Below, one piece after another: positions 26,031-36,236 of a stretch of DNA of 47,715 nt; within the stretch, counting starts at the first letter, position 1; the number at the start of each line of letters is the position of its first letter. This stretch comes from Planctomycetia bacterium (GTDB lineage Bacteria; Planctomycetota; Phycisphaerae; Phycisphaerales; SM1A02), in the NCBI GenBank assembly GCA_005787685.1, contig SYAC01000027.1, positions 1-47,715 on the forward strand, written 5' to 3'. The notes under the pieces were generated by a model. The model worked only from the letters and a program-made list of their open reading frames with translations, made no database searches and was not told the origin of the DNA. Made by a program: the position numbers and the translations under genes.

Positions 26031-26309
26031 TCAACTAGCGGCGGCGGCTTTTCGTGGGCGCGTGTAAACAAACTTGCGGCGCAGTGGTTTGGCAACAAGA
26101 CCTGAGCGGATGGCGCGAACACTCGCTTTAATGCGCGTCGGTTTGCCATCAATGACGGCCGTGACATTTTGCAAATTAGGCTTGAAAGTGCGCTTTTTTA
26201 CGCTTGTTGTTTTAATACCAACACCCCCAAGGTATTTCGCTTTACCGCGACGCTTAAGAACATTTCCAGAGGTTGTTTTTGATCCGGTGAAATAGCAGAC
26301 GCGTGGCAT
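26031..26309 (-). CDS. rpmB: Ribosomal protein bL28
   Basis: A 92-residue large-subunit protein beginning MPRVCYFTGSKTTSGN, which matches the bL28 start (C-x-x-TGK/S). The conserved RTFKPNLQ and a VRAIRSG segment follow. It is slightly longer than the usual 60 to 80 residues, with a basic Ala-rich tail. The AGGAG ribosome site lies eight bases before the ATG. It seems to be a single-gene unit: a candidate promoter precedes it and a terminator follows. Confidence 0.95.
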   Translation of the reverse strand: MPRVCYFTGSKTTSGNVLKRRGKAKYLGGVGIKTTSVKKRTFKPNLQNVTAVIDGKPTRIKASVRAIRSGLVAKPLRRKFVYTRPRKAAAAS

Positions 26310-26335
26310 TGTTCAATCTCCTAGTTGGGTTGGTC

Positions 26336-26364
26336 AGTCTACAAATAAAGGGGCTTTGACGCAA
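26336..26364 (-). promoter_or_regulatory. rpmB: Candidate rpmB promoter
   Basis: On the minus strand TTGCGT (26364-26359) and TAGACT (26341-26336) are exactly 17 bases apart. This would start transcription about 20 bases before the ATG. Matches to the sigma-70 boxes are moderate. Confidence 0.4.
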
Positions 26365-26399
26365 GGGCGCAAAGGTACTTTGACCTTGGCGGCGCGCAT

Positions 26400-26918
26400 T
26401 TACGCGCTGAGTTGGCAAACTTGAAGGAGTTTTTCCACATTTCGAGCGTCTCGCTCGTCAAAGCTGCCAATATCGAAGCTGTCTAAATCAATCACTCCCC
26501 AGGCATTTCCCGCCTTGTCAAAGCAGGGCACAACCAATTCGCTCTTGTCCCTGGGGTCGCAGGCAATGTAGTCCGCGCCAAGTTGGGCCACATCCCGCAC
26601 CACCATTGGCTTTGCCGACTTGAAGGATTGCCCGCAGGCGCCATGCAAACCAATGGGACTGCACGCGGGTTTGGGTTCGCGCGCCGCAAGCAGCATGCAT
26701 GTTGTGTCGGGCAATAGATGGTCCGCTTGATAAAAACCAATCCAACTCACTCCATGTTCTTGCAAACGCGGCCACGCCGCCGCAATGAACATGGCCATGC
26801 CAGCTTGGCGCTCTTGTAAAATATCAAGCGTCCCTGCGGGGCGATTTTGAATTCGCTGCCGCAGAAGTTCTTGAATCCGCGTTTGAATATCTTTCCATGG
26901 ACGCGTTGACGCCAACAT
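26400..26918 (-). CDS. msrC: Free methionine-(R)-sulfoxide reductase (GAF domain, MsrC/YtsP type)
   Basis: A 172-residue GAF-domain enzyme that reduces free methionine-(R)-sulfoxide. All three cysteines of the characterised family are in place: Cys86 in KPAC, Cys95 in GACG and Cys120 in YIACD. The fold markers WIGFYQ, SELVVPCFD and GVIDLDS are also present. It starts two bases after the clpX stop, so the two genes are almost certainly co-transcribed, linking protein quality control with oxidative repair. The N-terminal 40 residues are a helical extension. The assignment is good because the cysteine set separates it from signalling GAF domains. Confidence 0.9.
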   Translation of the reverse strand: MLASTRPWKDIQTRIQELLRQRIQNRPAGTLDILQERQAGMAMFIAAAWPRLQEHGVSWIGFYQADHLLPDTTCMLLAAREPKPACSPIGLHGACGQSFKSAKPMVVRDVAQLGADYIACDPRDKSELVVPCFDKAGNAWGVIDLDSFDIGSFDERDARNVEKLLQVCQLSA

Positions 26919-26920
26919 GC

Positions 26921-28354
26921 TCAGGCTGTTTCTTTGGACAAGTGGCGTATGGATTTCAGTGGTGCTTTATCCAAGATCGCCTTGGCTGTGAGTGTGTACA
27001 CAGCGTTCACATTGTCCAATTCTGGCAAGTGGTACTGGTGGTCATTCATGATTTCTTCCAGCACGGCCCGCAGCGCGCGCGCGCCGGTTTTGCGCTGTAA
27101 GGCGCGATCGGAAATAAGCTCCAGCGCATCTTGCGTGAAGACCAGATCGGCGTTTTCCAGCCTGAAAAAGTGCTGAAATTGCTTAATCAGCGCGTTCTTC
27201 GGCTCGGTCAGAATATTGATCATGGCTTTGCGATCAAGCGGCATAAGCGGACAAAGAATTGGCAAGCGGCCAACAAGTTCTGGAATCATTCCATATTCCA
27301 ACACATCGTCGGGCGTCAGTTGGCTTAACAGGGTGGCAACCTCCGCTTCGTGGTTGGTGCTGGAGACATCGTTGGAGAAACCAATTCGGCGCTGGCCAAT
27401 TCGCTTCTTCACGATATTTTCAATACCACTGAAACTACCGCCGCAAATGAACAGAATGTGCGTGGTGTCCATCTGAATGTATTGCTGCTCTGGATGTTTG
27501 CGCCCGCCTTGGGGCGGCACATTGGCCACGGTGCCCTCAAGCATCTTCAGCAGGCTTTGTTGCACGCCTTCGCCGCTCACATCGCGGGTTATGGAAACAT
27601 TTTGATTTGTTTTTCCAATCTTGTCGATCTCGTCAATGTAAATAATTCCACGCTGCGCACTCTCCAAATCAAAGTCGGCGGCTTGCAGCAACTTGAGCAG
27701 AAGGTTCTCCACATCCTCGCCCACATAGCCGGCCTCGGTCAACGTGGTGGCGTCGCCGATGGCAAATGGAACATTCAAAATACGAGCCAATGTGCGCGCC
27801 AGAAGCGTTTTACCCGTGCCGGTGGGACCCACCAACATCACATTGCTCTTGTCCAATTCCACTGTTGAGTTCTCAAGATCAATTTGGGTCAAGCGCTTGT
27901 AATGATTGTGCACCGCGACGGACAGGGATCGCTTGGCGAGATCTTGTCCAATGACATATTGATCAAGAAATTCCTTGATGGTTCGCGGAGTTGGAATTTG
28001 TTCGACCTGCGGACGTGATCCACGCACGCGACGCGTTTCTTGCTTGAAAATATTTTGGCACAAGTCCGTGCAGTTGGAGCAAATGTAGACATCGCTTGGA
28101 CCCTCAACCATGGGTCCAACTTCGCGGCTGTTCTTTCCGCAGAAGCTGCATGTTGTGACTTTGCGTCCCTTGAAGCCGCTTCCGTCGCCGCCCGAACCAC
28201 CGCCAAAATTTCCACCAGAATTTCCACCAGAATTGTCACCGGAGTTTCCACCCGATGTTAAATCCATGCCATCTTTTTTATTACGACCAGAACCACCTGC
28301 GTTTCTGGGTTCTATGTGCGATCGGGAAGATTGTGGTTGTGATTTAGAATTCAT
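26921..28354 (-). CDS. clpX: ClpX ATP-dependent unfoldase with Gly-rich N-terminal extension
   Basis: A 477-residue AAA+ unfoldase. The zinc domain has Cys69, Cys72, Cys92 and Cys95; Walker A is GPTGTGKT (176-183), the pore loop is GYVG (209-212) and Walker B is IIYIDEID (237-244). GRKHPEQ matches the RKH loop, and RIGFSND supplies the IGF tripeptide that docks ClpP. ClpX usually begins close to the zinc domain; here about 60 residues precede it, including a Gly/Asn/Ser tract built from 15-base DNA repeats (28205-28260 region). An ATG at 28267 is an alternative start; neither has a clear ribosome site. No clpP gene is adjacent. Confidence 0.96.
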   Translation of the reverse strand: MNSKSQPQSSRSHIEPRNAGGSGRNKKDGMDLTSGGNSGDNSGGNSGGNFGGGSGGDGSGFKGRKVTTCSFCGKNSREVGPMVEGPSDVYICSNCTDLCQNIFKQETRRVRGSRPQVEQIPTPRTIKEFLDQYVIGQDLAKRSLSVAVHNHYKRLTQIDLENSTVELDKSNVMLVGPTGTGKTLLARTLARILNVPFAIGDATTLTEAGYVGEDVENLLLKLLQAADFDLESAQRGIIYIDEIDKIGKTNQNVSITRDVSGEGVQQSLLKMLEGTVANVPPQGGRKHPEQQYIQMDTTHILFICGGSFSGIENIVKKRIGQRRIGFSNDVSSTNHEAEVATLLSQLTPDDVLEYGMIPELVGRLPILCPLMPLDRKAMINILTEPKNALIKQFQHFFRLENADLVFTQDALELISDRALQRKTGARALRAVLEEIMNDHQYHLPELDNVNAVYTLTAKAILDKAPLKSIRHLSKETA

Positions 28355-28656
28355 ATATGTATGTGCTCAAAGGCTTCAAAGTATTATGTCACAAAAGTCT
28401 TCAACGGCATTGAAATACAATGGAAATGCTCAAAAAATGAAATTTTTATACGGAATACATGCAACCGAGAATCCTCGTGTACAGGATAGTGGACGCAATA
28501 ATTTGAATAGAAAGGTCTTGTGGTGGGTGGGCTGGGATGTGGGTGGTCACTCTTGCGGTCTTTCGCATGTGGGAGGCTTTGGCGGCGCTTGGTGCGGCTT
28601 TTTCGCCACGGCGTTCATGGTTAATTTCAATGAGGATATCGCTGAAATGAGTTCAA
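28355..28656. other. Non-coding region upstream of clpX, with G-quadruplex motif
   Basis: About 300 bases without a convincing gene. On the plus strand, 28525-28543 has four GGG runs separated by 1, 2 and 4 bases, a textbook G-quadruplex pattern about 170 bases before the clpX start. The region should hold the clpX promoter, which I could not identify. Confidence 0.4.
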
Positions 28657-28905
28657 CTATTTTTGGGAGTTCATCAGCGCCGCTTTGGCACGCTCATATT
28701 GGGCTTGGTCCATTTGACCATTCGCTTTCAAGCGGCGCAAATCATCAAGCGTGAACCCAAGCGAAGTGTTGGTGGGTTGTTTCTTCGTCCCATATCGGCG
28801 CGCCGCGCCCATGATCAATCCGCCAATGATCGCGACCACGACAAGGCCACCAAGCCAAGGGGCAATCTGATTGAATAAATCACCTGCTGCCAGTGCGATG
28901 CTCAC
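28657..28905 (-). CDS. Small membrane protein with SHOCT-like C-terminal domain
   Basis: An 82-residue protein with one membrane helix (about residues 17-34, GGLVVVAIIGGLIMGAA), a basic linker, and a C-terminal segment FTLDDLRRLKANGQM followed by YERAKAAL. That segment matches the SHOCT pattern of short C-terminal domains found at the ends of many membrane-anchored proteins. AAAGGA lies about 13 bases before the ATG. It sits between tig and clpX, 41 bases after tig, in the slot where clpP is often found. Its function is unknown. Confidence 0.75.
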   Translation of the reverse strand: MSIALAAGDLFNQIAPWLGGLVVVAIIGGLIMGAARRYGTKKQPTNTSLGFTLDDLRRLKANGQMDQAQYERAKAALMNSQK

Positions 28906-28946
28906 AGTTGAGTCCTTTGACCTTTTTTTGGCCTAACTTCTTGATC

Positions 28947-30419
28947 TTACTTTTTGGCCTTGGATGGCTTCGCCGGCTTGTCATCCGAAGCAACGGACTT
29001 GCTCTTTGACTCGCCCTTGGAGGACGAGCGCCGCGCGGCAATTTCCTTGTCCTGTTGCTCGTTCCATTGCTCGGCGGGCACATCAATAAACTTCGCTTTT
29101 TCCAAAATACGATCGGCGGTCTTATGCTCACAGATGGAGTGGGCAAGTTCACTAAGTTTGCCAGCCCTATCAATTTCATTACGAAGTTGATCGGGACGCG
29201 TTCCGCGCTGCATGGCAATTCCGGCGATACGACTATTCAGCTCGGCTTCGGTCACATCGATCTTCATCTCTTGCGCAAGGCGCGCGAGAATGAAAAACAG
29301 TTTCAAACGTCGGCGCGTGTTGGCGTCACTTTCGCCACGAATTTCCGCAAGTTTGTTCTCGACATCGTCTGGATCAACGCCGCGTTGCAGCAAATCCATG
29401 CGCGCCATCTCCACATTGCGGGTGCTTTGTGCCCGGCTCATTTTTTCCGGAAGCGGAAAGTCGACTGCCTGGGACAAGTATGCGTAAACCTGCTCTCTTT
29501 CGGCGGATTTTTGCTCAGAATCGCGTTGGCGTTCCAGCGCCAAGCGGACTTGACCCTTTAGATTGTCAATGGTGTCAAGCGAAAGTTTTTCAGCCAAACC
29601 TTGTTCATTGAGCGGGGCAATTCGGTCAGCATCTTTGACCACAAGCTCAAAACGAATCTTGGCGCCACGCAAATCTTCACGCTCGTGTTGGGCGGGACCA
29701 GTTGTCTTCACCGTAATCGCATCGCCAACTTTTTTACCAGTCACCAATTGACCAAGTTCCTCCACCAGAAGTCCGAGCAACTGACCCTTGCCATCATCGG
29801 CGAGATCCGGCACAACCACCATGAAGCGATCATTGGTGAAGAATGGCTCGGCTTCGTCGTTTTTGAAGGCTTTGACTTCGCACAACATTCGATCAAGCGC
29901 TTGGAATGGACCGGTGATGCGGGTCGCATTTCCAAAGCGGTATCCTTGACGGCGAATTTCCAAATCCACATGCTCATCCTTGATTTCAAAGATGGGACGC
30001 TTCACCTCAATGCCATCGGTGTTTGGAAGCGTGAATTCTGGCGCCACTTCAACTTCAATGCTAAAGATGAAAGGCTTGCCAACTTCAATCCCCACATTGA
30101 TGCTTTCTGGAGACAGTTCTGGATTGCCCACGGTTTGCAACTTGTTGTCCTCGAGGGCTTGTCCATAGGCCTGTGAAACAATTTGATCTCGTGTTTCTTT
30201 TAAGAGCGCGTCGCCAAATCGCCGCTGCAACAACTCGCGCGGCGCGCGACCTTTACGGAAGCCGGGAAGAGAGGTTTCATTTCTAAGCGAGCCGAAACCA
30301 GCTTCAAGGCGTTGCTGCACGGCGGCGGCGGAAACCGTGACCGTGATTTTCTTGCGGGCTGGACCCGCGTCTTCAATTTTGACTTGGTTGGATTCGACGG
30401 TTGCGGCTGATGTGCTCAT
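28947..30419 (-). CDS. tig: Trigger factor, ribosome-associated chaperone
   Basis: A 490-residue chaperone and prolyl isomerase that receives nascent chains at the ribosome exit. The ribosome-binding signature GFRKGRAPRELLQRRFG is clear near residues 55-70. The FKBP-like middle domain (about 160-245) looks degenerate, and a long helical C-terminal domain follows. A Lys/Ser-rich tail ends the protein (SKGESKSKS, PAKPSKAKK), longer than in most relatives. It is upstream of the SHOCT gene and clpX, resembling the common tig-clpP-clpX order. An in-frame ATG at 30419 is used; the ribosome site (AGAGAG) is weak. Confidence 0.93.
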   Translation of the reverse strand: MSTSAATVESNQVKIEDAGPARKKITVTVSAAAVQQRLEAGFGSLRNETSLPGFRKGRAPRELLQRRFGDALLKETRDQIVSQAYGQALEDNKLQTVGNPELSPESINVGIEVGKPFIFSIEVEVAPEFTLPNTDGIEVKRPIFEIKDEHVDLEIRRQGYRFGNATRITGPFQALDRMLCEVKAFKNDEAEPFFTNDRFMVVVPDLADDGKGQLLGLLVEELGQLVTGKKVGDAITVKTTGPAQHEREDLRGAKIRFELVVKDADRIAPLNEQGLAEKLSLDTIDNLKGQVRLALERQRDSEQKSAEREQVYAYLSQAVDFPLPEKMSRAQSTRNVEMARMDLLQRGVDPDDVENKLAEIRGESDANTRRRLKLFFILARLAQEMKIDVTEAELNSRIAGIAMQRGTRPDQLRNEIDRAGKLSELAHSICEHKTADRILEKAKFIDVPAEQWNEQQDKEIAARRSSSKGESKSKSVASDDKPAKPSKAKK

Positions 30420-30472
30420 GGGTGTCTCTCTTTGATGAACTCAAGCGAACGCTCAAGGGTGGGCAAGTATAT

Positions 30473-30500
30473 GAAAACGAACCCGCCTTGAGGGGCGGGT
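30473..30500 (-). terminator. Terminator after the glutamine synthetase gene
   Basis: The arms ACCCGCC and GGCGGGT (30481-30487 and 30494-30500) enclose a six-base loop, followed on the minus strand by TCGTTTTC. The T tract is broken, so efficiency may be moderate. It separates glnN from tig. Confidence 0.6.
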
Positions 30501-30560
30501 CCGCGCAAGAAATCATGGAATATGCTGAAATTGTTCAAATCAGCGCAAAACAATTAAGGT

Positions 30561-32723
30561 TTAACGATTCAGCAACATCTCGGCGTAGGTGGGCAGGGTC
30601 CAAAGCTGGGTTGGAATCCACGGCTCAATGGCGTCGCAGGCCAGACGAGTTTGCTCCATGGCGGGCACAACTTCATCGCGCACCTGGCGCATGTGCTTGG
30701 TGAAATCGTCCACATGTTTGCATTCGGCTTGCTCAAGTTTGGCAAGAGCCGCGCGCAAGTTGGAGACATTTTTCATCCATGACTTCAGCACTGCCTCATC
30801 TTCTGGGCACTCCACGCCGGCTGCGTGACATGCGCCCACATTGTCGGCCAATTCCGCTTGCCATTGACAGGCGATCGGAAGCACACTTTTTTTCACCATG
30901 GTGATCATGGTGCGCGCTTCAATGCGCACGACCTTGACATAGGTTTCCATCAAGACTTCGGAGCGCGCGTTCAATTCAACGTTTGAAAGCACATTGTATT
31001 TGGCGAACAAATCGCGCGCCTGCTTGGTTGCGAAACAGGGAAGCGCATCAGCGGTGCTGTGCATGTTGGGCAAGCCACGTTTGGCGGCTTCCTTGTGCCA
31101 GGCCTGCGAATAGCCGTCGCCGTCAAAGCACACGCGTCGATGCTTCTTGACAAGCTCTTTCAGCACGCCACGAACGGCGCTTTCCATTTTGGCTTCCGTT
31201 GGATTTTTGCCAGCTTTTTTCTCTAATTCCGTGGCCACAACATCGAGACTCTCGGCAATCATGGTGTTCAGAACCGTGTTGGGCCAAGCCACACTTTGGC
31301 TGCTGCCCACGGCGCGGAACTCAAACTTGTTGCCCGTGAACGCAAACGGACTGGTTCGATTGCGATCGCTCGCCGCGCGTGGAAGCAGGGGCAGGGTCTT
31401 CTCGCCCAGATCCAAGTTGCCACCGCGGATGGTTTTCTTTGGGGCGCCAGAATCAAGTTGATCCAAGATGTCCGTCAGCATGGAGCCCAAATAAATACTC
31501 ATGATGGCCGGCGGCGCTTCATTGGCGCCCAAACGATGGTCGTTGGCGGCCGTGGCGATGCTGGCGCGAAGCAGATCCGCGTGCGTGTCCACGGCACGAA
31601 TAACAGCGCACAAGAAGGTGAGGAACTGCAAATTGTTGTGGGTTTCCTCGCGTGGATCAAGCAAATTCACGCCGGTGTTGGTGGACAAGCTCCAGTTGTT
31701 GTGCTTGCCGCTACCGTTCACGCCCGCGAATGGCTTCTCGTGGATCAAGCATTCATAGCCGTGCTCACGGGCGGTCATGCGCAAAATGTGCATACACAGC
31801 ATTTGATGGTCCGCGGCAATGTTGGCGTTCTCATAGGTCGGCGCGATTTCATATTGGCCAGGCGCCACTTCGTTGTGGCGTGTTTTGACTGGAATACCAA
31901 GCTCAAACAAGCGCGTCTCCGCGTCGGTCATGAAACTAATCACGCGGTCTGGAATGGCGCCAAAGTAATGGTCATCCAATTGATGTCCCTTGGGCGCGGG
32001 CGCGCCAATGAGCGTGCGCCCAGTGATCATCAAGTCAAGACGCTGGTTGAACAAATCGCGGTCAACTAGGAAATATTCCTGTTCGCAACCGAGCGTGGTA
32101 ATAACTTGCGTCACGCCCGTGTCGGTGCCAAAGAATTTCAGAATACGACGCGCTTGATCGTTCACCGCGCGAATGGAGCGCAGCAGAGGAGTCTTCTTGT
32201 CCAGCGCCTCGCCAGTCCAACTCACGAAGGCTGTTGGAATGCACAGCGTGGTCACGCCGCTTGGATTTCGCAGCAAAAATGCTGGACTTGTGGCGTTCCA
32301 CGCGGTGTAGCCACGGGCTTCGTAGGTGTCGCGTATTCCACCAGAGGGAAAGCTGCTGGCATCTGGTTCGCCTTGAATCAGTTGCTCGCCAGAAAGTTTT
32401 TCAATGGCCGTGCCATCGCCTAAAATGGAAAGAAATGCGTCGTGCTTTTCGGCAGTCATGCCAGTGAGCGGCTGAAACCAATGGCAATAATGCGTGGCGC
32501 CATTTTCAACGGCCCAATCCTTCATGGCAACGGCAACCGTGTTGGCCACGGCGGGATCTAGCGAGCGGCCTTCATGAATAGTGCGCTGAATGCTGGCGTA
32601 CACATCGCTTGGCAAGCGCTTGAGCATGGTGTCGCCGCAAAAAGTCAGCGTTCCAAAAACATCGCTGGCGCGAACATTGTTGATCATGGCAGAATTGTGA
32701 TCGGTCGTGCGCATTTGGGACAT
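30561..32723 (-). CDS. glnN: Glutamine synthetase type III
   Basis: A 720-residue GSIII-type enzyme that makes glutamine from glutamate, ammonia and ATP. GSIII is much longer than types I and II (about 470 and 370), and this length fits. Conserved pieces include [52 protein letters not shown] and [19 protein letters not shown], which form the active site. AGGA lies six bases before the ATG at 32723. It appears to be a single transcription unit with a terminator after it and 165 bases before it. No PII gene is nearby to suggest its regulation. Confidence 0.96.
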   Translation of the reverse strand: MSQMRTTDHNSAMINNVRASDVFGTLTFCGDTMLKRLPSDVYASIQRTIHEGRSLDPAVANTVAVAMKDWAVENGATHYCHWFQPLTGMTAEKHDAFLSILGDGTAIEKLSGEQLIQGEPDASSFPSGGIRDTYEARGYTAWNATSPAFLLRNPSGVTTLCIPTAFVSWTGEALDKKTPLLRSIRAVNDQARRILKFFGTDTGVTQVITTLGCEQEYFLVDRDLFNQRLDLMITGRTLIGAPAPKGHQLDDHYFGAIPDRVISFMTDAETRLFELGIPVKTRHNEVAPGQYEIAPTYENANIAADHQMLCMHILRMTAREHGYECLIHEKPFAGVNGSGKHNNWSLSTNTGVNLLDPREETHNNLQFLTFLCAVIRAVDTHADLLRASIATAANDHRLGANEAPPAIMSIYLGSMLTDILDQLDSGAPKKTIRGGNLDLGEKTLPLLPRAASDRNRTSPFAFTGNKFEFRAVGSSQSVAWPNTVLNTMIAESLDVVATELEKKAGKNPTEAKMESAVRGVLKELVKKHRRVCFDGDGYSQAWHKEAAKRGLPNMHSTADALPCFATKQARDLFAKYNVLSNVELNARSEVLMETYVKVVRIEARTMITMVKKSVLPIACQWQAELADNVGACHAAGVECPEDEAVLKSWMKNVSNLRAALAKLEQAECKHVDDFTKHMRQVRDEVVPAMEQTRLACDAIEPWIPTQLWTLPTYAEMLLNR

Positions 32724-32888
32724 GTCATTTCCTAAAAAGTGTTGAAGTGTGATTTAACCAATGTGGTCACCAAAGTGGTGCCCATACAAAGAATAACAAT
32801 GTTGGCGCCTGAAATAAACTTCAAATCTAGGGCGTTTGTTCAATATTGATAAATTTCAGCCGCAGAATAGGTTTTGGTGCATGGGCGC

Positions 32889-34673
32889 TTAGCCCAGAAT
32901 GCTGCGCCGGCGATTCACATAGTCCCACACCACGAATCGATCCAAGTCCTCGCCACCGGCGAACATGACCCTGCCGCCGGTGGTTTGCGCCATGCGTTGC
33001 GCAAATGAAACATCCTCTTGGGTTTGGCTCCATGAAGGCAGCAAAATAATATTGATGGTAATGCCCTCGCGCTGGCAAAGCATGGCCTCGCGCATGGTGG
33101 CCTTTTCCGTGCGCGGATCGGGTGGATAGAGCAGGAACAAAGTGCTGCCCTCAAAGTGCGCGGTTGGAAGCCCATCGGTGATGAGAATGATTTGCTTGTT
33201 GGGGGTGGCTTGCGCGCTCAGAAATTGCCGACCAAGTTGCATGGCGCGCTGGATGTTTGTGAAGTGCAGCGGCAGATCCGATTCCGTCACGCGCGGATCG
33301 GATAGATCGGCCTTGAGCCTGACCACAGAACTATTGATAGAAACCACTTTTGGCATGAGCGCGGGCACATCGGAAATGGCGACGGCTTTGGCCAGTGAAT
33401 ACATCTCGATCAGTTGCAAAAAATCGCCGGGATATTCGCTGCGGATAAGCCCGTCCAAAGCCAGCGCCATTTTCTTGCAAGCCACATATTGACCTCCATA
33501 GCGCATGGATCCCGACATATCCATCAACACGGCGGTGGCGGCTTTGGGCGCGCGGCGTGTGCGATGAACTTCAATGTCCTCGCCGCGAATGCGCAGCGGT
33601 CCAGGCGCGCGCGGTCCACTGTGATTGGCGCGCTCGCGCAGCAACGCGTTGATGAATGTTTGCGTGATGTCCATTGTGGCGGGGGAGTCGCCAAATTCGT
33701 AGGCGCGCGTCGATGGAAGCTCAACCGCACCATCGTTGGTCAGCACGCCTTCATGTCGACCAGAACGGGCGGCTTGCAGCGACGAGAAAATGGTTTTGAG
33801 CAGACGGCTTTGATAAATACGCAGAGCCTTTGGGGAAAGTTTGTAGCCTTTGCCATCCTGCTCCAACCCTTGTTGCTCGGCAAGTTGCTTGGCTTGCTCT
33901 TGGATTCGCTTGGCAATTTCCCGCAAGTCGTTCATTTCTTGCTCTTGTGCAAAACGACTCAGCGCCTCCATGTCAATCTTGGCCACCTTGGCGTTCTTCA
34001 TCGCCTCATCAATTTGCGCAAGCAGTCGATCGATTGTCTCCAATTCCTCCTTGATGGCTAGCGCCTTTTCAACATTCATTGCGCCGCGGCCCGTGAAGAC
34101 GTATTTGCTGGCCAAGGATTCCACCTGGTAACGCTCACCCAAACGCTCTAAAAGTTGCAGTAAACGCCTGGCGAACAGGCTTTTTTCCTCGACTCGGTAC
34201 CACAGTTTTTCAAGGTCGCGCAGTTGCTCCTCCTGCACCAGGGCGCGGAACTTTTTTTCCAGTTCGGATGGTGCCTCAATCTTGGCGGCCAAGCCTTGAA
34301 AGAGTGAGCGCGCCTCCTCCCGCACTGTTTCCGTTTGATAGGTGGCCAAGATTTTTTCCTTGCGCTCTTGCAGCATGCGCCGCATTGAATCCAAACTTGG
34401 ACCAAGGCCACTGATGCTTGCGGGATCAATCTCAATGGCGTCGGCCAGTTCCTCGGGCGTGAAGCGGCGCATGGAGCCAAACATCATCATGTGGTTGAAG
34501 GCCGCGCCAACCGCATCGGGGGCCTCCGATCGTGGAGGCGGAAATTGAATGGGATCAAACTTTAAATAGGTGTGCAACACGCCGCCAAGAGATTGTTGGG
34601 CGGCAACATCATCGCTGGCGTTCGTTTGGGCTTTCCTATTGACGTCATTGGTGTCCGGCTGCTTGGCGGGCAC
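32889..34673 (-). CDS. VWA-domain protein, chelatase subunit D-like partner of the AAA ATPase
   Basis: A 594-residue protein. The first half is helical with a long coiled coil (about residues 100-290). The second half is a von Willebrand A domain with the metal-binding DMSGS motif starting near Asp385, a conserved Thr in the FTNIQRA region and LITDGLPT. The GTG start at 34673 is chosen because GAGGTG lies eight bases upstream; longer in-frame starts run into the preceding gene. It begins two bases after the AAA gene, the usual arrangement for AAA-VWA pairs in which the VWA protein binds a target and the AAA ring remodels it. No chlorophyll or cobalamin genes are near, so metal chelation is unlikely. 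The target is unknown. Confidence 0.8.
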   Translation of the reverse strand: MPAKQPDTNDVNRKAQTNASDDVAAQQSLGGVLHTYLKFDPIQFPPPRSEAPDAVGAAFNHMMMFGSMRRFTPEELADAIEIDPASISGLGPSLDSMRRMLQERKEKILATYQTETVREEARSLFQGLAAKIEAPSELEKKFRALVQEEQLRDLEKLWYRVEEKSLFARRLLQLLERLGERYQVESLASKYVFTGRGAMNVEKALAIKEELETIDRLLAQIDEAMKNAKVAKIDMEALSRFAQEQEMNDLREIAKRIQEQAKQLAEQQGLEQDGKGYKLSPKALRIYQSRLLKTIFSSLQAARSGRHEGVLTNDGAVELPSTRAYEFGDSPATMDITQTFINALLRERANHSGPRAPGPLRIRGEDIEVHRTRRAPKAATAVLMDMSGSMRYGGQYVACKKMALALDGLIRSEYPGDFLQLIEMYSLAKAVAISDVPALMPKVVSINSSVVRLKADLSDPRVTESDLPLHFTNIQRAMQLGRQFLSAQATPNKQIILITDGLPTAHFEGSTLFLLYPPDPRTEKATMREAMLCQREGITINIILLPSWSQTQEDVSFAQRMAQTTGGRVMFAGGEDLDRFVVWDYVNRRRSILG

Positions 34674-34675
34674 GA

Positions 34676-36121
34676 TTATTTCACCTCGTATGAAGTCCGT
34701 CCATGTTTCTGTGAACGCGAAATTCGATCCGTGGCGTGCAAGCCTGCAAGCACAAACTCCACGCAACTTGCGCGCACGGCGGAGTCCTTGGAGGCGTTCA
34801 CTTCAAAGGCCTTGTCCCACGCTGGTGGAACGCGTTGCAAGCGCTCCGCGTAGGTGGCGCTCGGAATTAAATCGCCAACCTCAATCTTCACGCCTTTGGC
34901 AAAAATCTCGGCAATTTCGCCCAATCCATGCTCATCCACATATTCTTGAAAAACCACCGCAACCGCCTGCGCAATGATGGAGTCAAGCACTTGCTTCTCG
35001 TTCATTTGATGGCTGCCCATGAGATCAAGTTCCAGTTTGCCAGCCGAGCTTGCGTACAGATGCGCCAAGTCGCTGATGCGCGGCACCGCGGGCGTTTCAC
35101 CAAGTTGAATGGCTCGCCGACGCGCGTTGGCAACCATGGTTCGCCAATTGCTTGAAGAGAATCGCGCACTCACACCACTTGAGGCGTCAATGAAGCGGCT
35201 CGCTCTTGCTTCTATGGAAATTTGTTCAATAATTTCGTCCATGAATGGTGGAACCATAATTGGATGCGCGCCGCCCAAATCAATGCCGGCCTCTTGACGG
35301 GTGATTTGAATTCCAAGCGCGCGCTCGCGCGGGTAGTGCGTTTGAATGACGCTTCCAATTCGGTCCTTCAATTGGGGGATCACTTTTCCAGAGCGGTTGT
35401 AGGTGCTTGGATTGGCGCTGAACAACACCAACACATCCAAGTCAAAGCGAATGGGGTATCCGCGAATTTGCACATCGCGTTCCTCCAGCACATTGAACAA
35501 GCCAACTTGCACCAACTCATCAAGGTCGGGCAATTCATTCATGGCAAAAATGCCGCGATGCGTGCGGGGAATCAAGCCAAAATGCAGTGCGTCCTCGCTG
35601 CCCATGCCAGCTCCAAAGGCCATTTTGGCGGGATCGATTTCTCCCACAACATCGGCAAATTTTGTGCCTGGCGCCAAGCGTTCCGCGTAGCGGTCCTCGC
35701 GTTTCCACCACGCGATTGGAATTGCATCTGCGGGCGTGTTGGCCAACAGGGCGCGGCCCATTTGCGTGATGGGTTTGGTGGGATCCTCGTGAACGGGGCA
35801 GCCTGGAATATCCATGTATGGAAGTTCGGCGTCAAGAAAGCGAATCAATGTTCGCATAAGCCGGCTTTTGCCTTGACCTTTCTCGCCTAGAAATAACATG
35901 TCATGTCCGGCGATGATGGCATTGACAATTTCCGGAAGCACGGTGTCTTGATAGCCCACTATGCCGGGAAAAAGGTTTTCCTTGGCTGCCAGCATGTGCG
36001 TGATATTTTCGCGTAGTTCCTCTTTCACGCTGCGGCTGCGCCAACCGGATTTCAGCAACGCGCTCAGCGTGCGGGGAAGATCTTTCGCGTGCGCCGTGGC
36101 GAAGGGTGTGGCTGTTGTCAT
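34676..36121 (-). CDS. AAA+ ATPase of the BchI/ChlI (MoxR-like) group
   Basis: A 481-residue AAA+ protein. Walker A is GEKGQGKS (79-86), the Walker B region is [13 protein letters not shown], and [12 protein letters not shown] forms the sensor segment. [31 protein letters not shown] and [12 protein letters not shown] resemble magnesium-chelatase subunit I. The C-terminal about 150 residues are a helical lid extension containing [19 protein letters not shown]. The ATG at 36121 is preferred; an in-frame start at 36265 would overlap corA. The next gene encodes a VWA protein only two bases away, so the two form one remodelling machine. Family members act in metal insertion, enzyme activation or stress responses. 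Which applies here cannot be told. Confidence 0.83.
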   Translation of the reverse strand: MTTATPFATAHAKDLPRTLSALLKSGWRSRSVKEELRENITHMLAAKENLFPGIVGYQDTVLPEIVNAIIAGHDMLFLGEKGQGKSRLMRTLIRFLDAELPYMDIPGCPVHEDPTKPITQMGRALLANTPADAIPIAWWKREDRYAERLAPGTKFADVVGEIDPAKMAFGAGMGSEDALHFGLIPRTHRGIFAMNELPDLDELVQVGLFNVLEERDVQIRGYPIRFDLDVLVLFSANPSTYNRSGKVIPQLKDRIGSVIQTHYPRERALGIQITRQEAGIDLGGAHPIMVPPFMDEIIEQISIEARASRFIDASSGVSARFSSSNWRTMVANARRRAIQLGETPAVPRISDLAHLYASSAGKLELDLMGSHQMNEKQVLDSIIAQAVAVVFQEYVDEHGLGEIAEIFAKGVKIEVGDLIPSATYAERLQRVPPAWDKAFEVNASKDSAVRASCVEFVLAGLHATDRISRSQKHGRTSYEVK

Positions 36122-36236
36122 TGGTGTGCCGCTCTTGTTAATGTTCACATGAATTACGCCATGAATGGCGATTATTTTTAATCCTAGGCGCTTTATTTGA
36201 GCCAAGGATGTTGAAAATACAAAGCAAAGAACTTGG

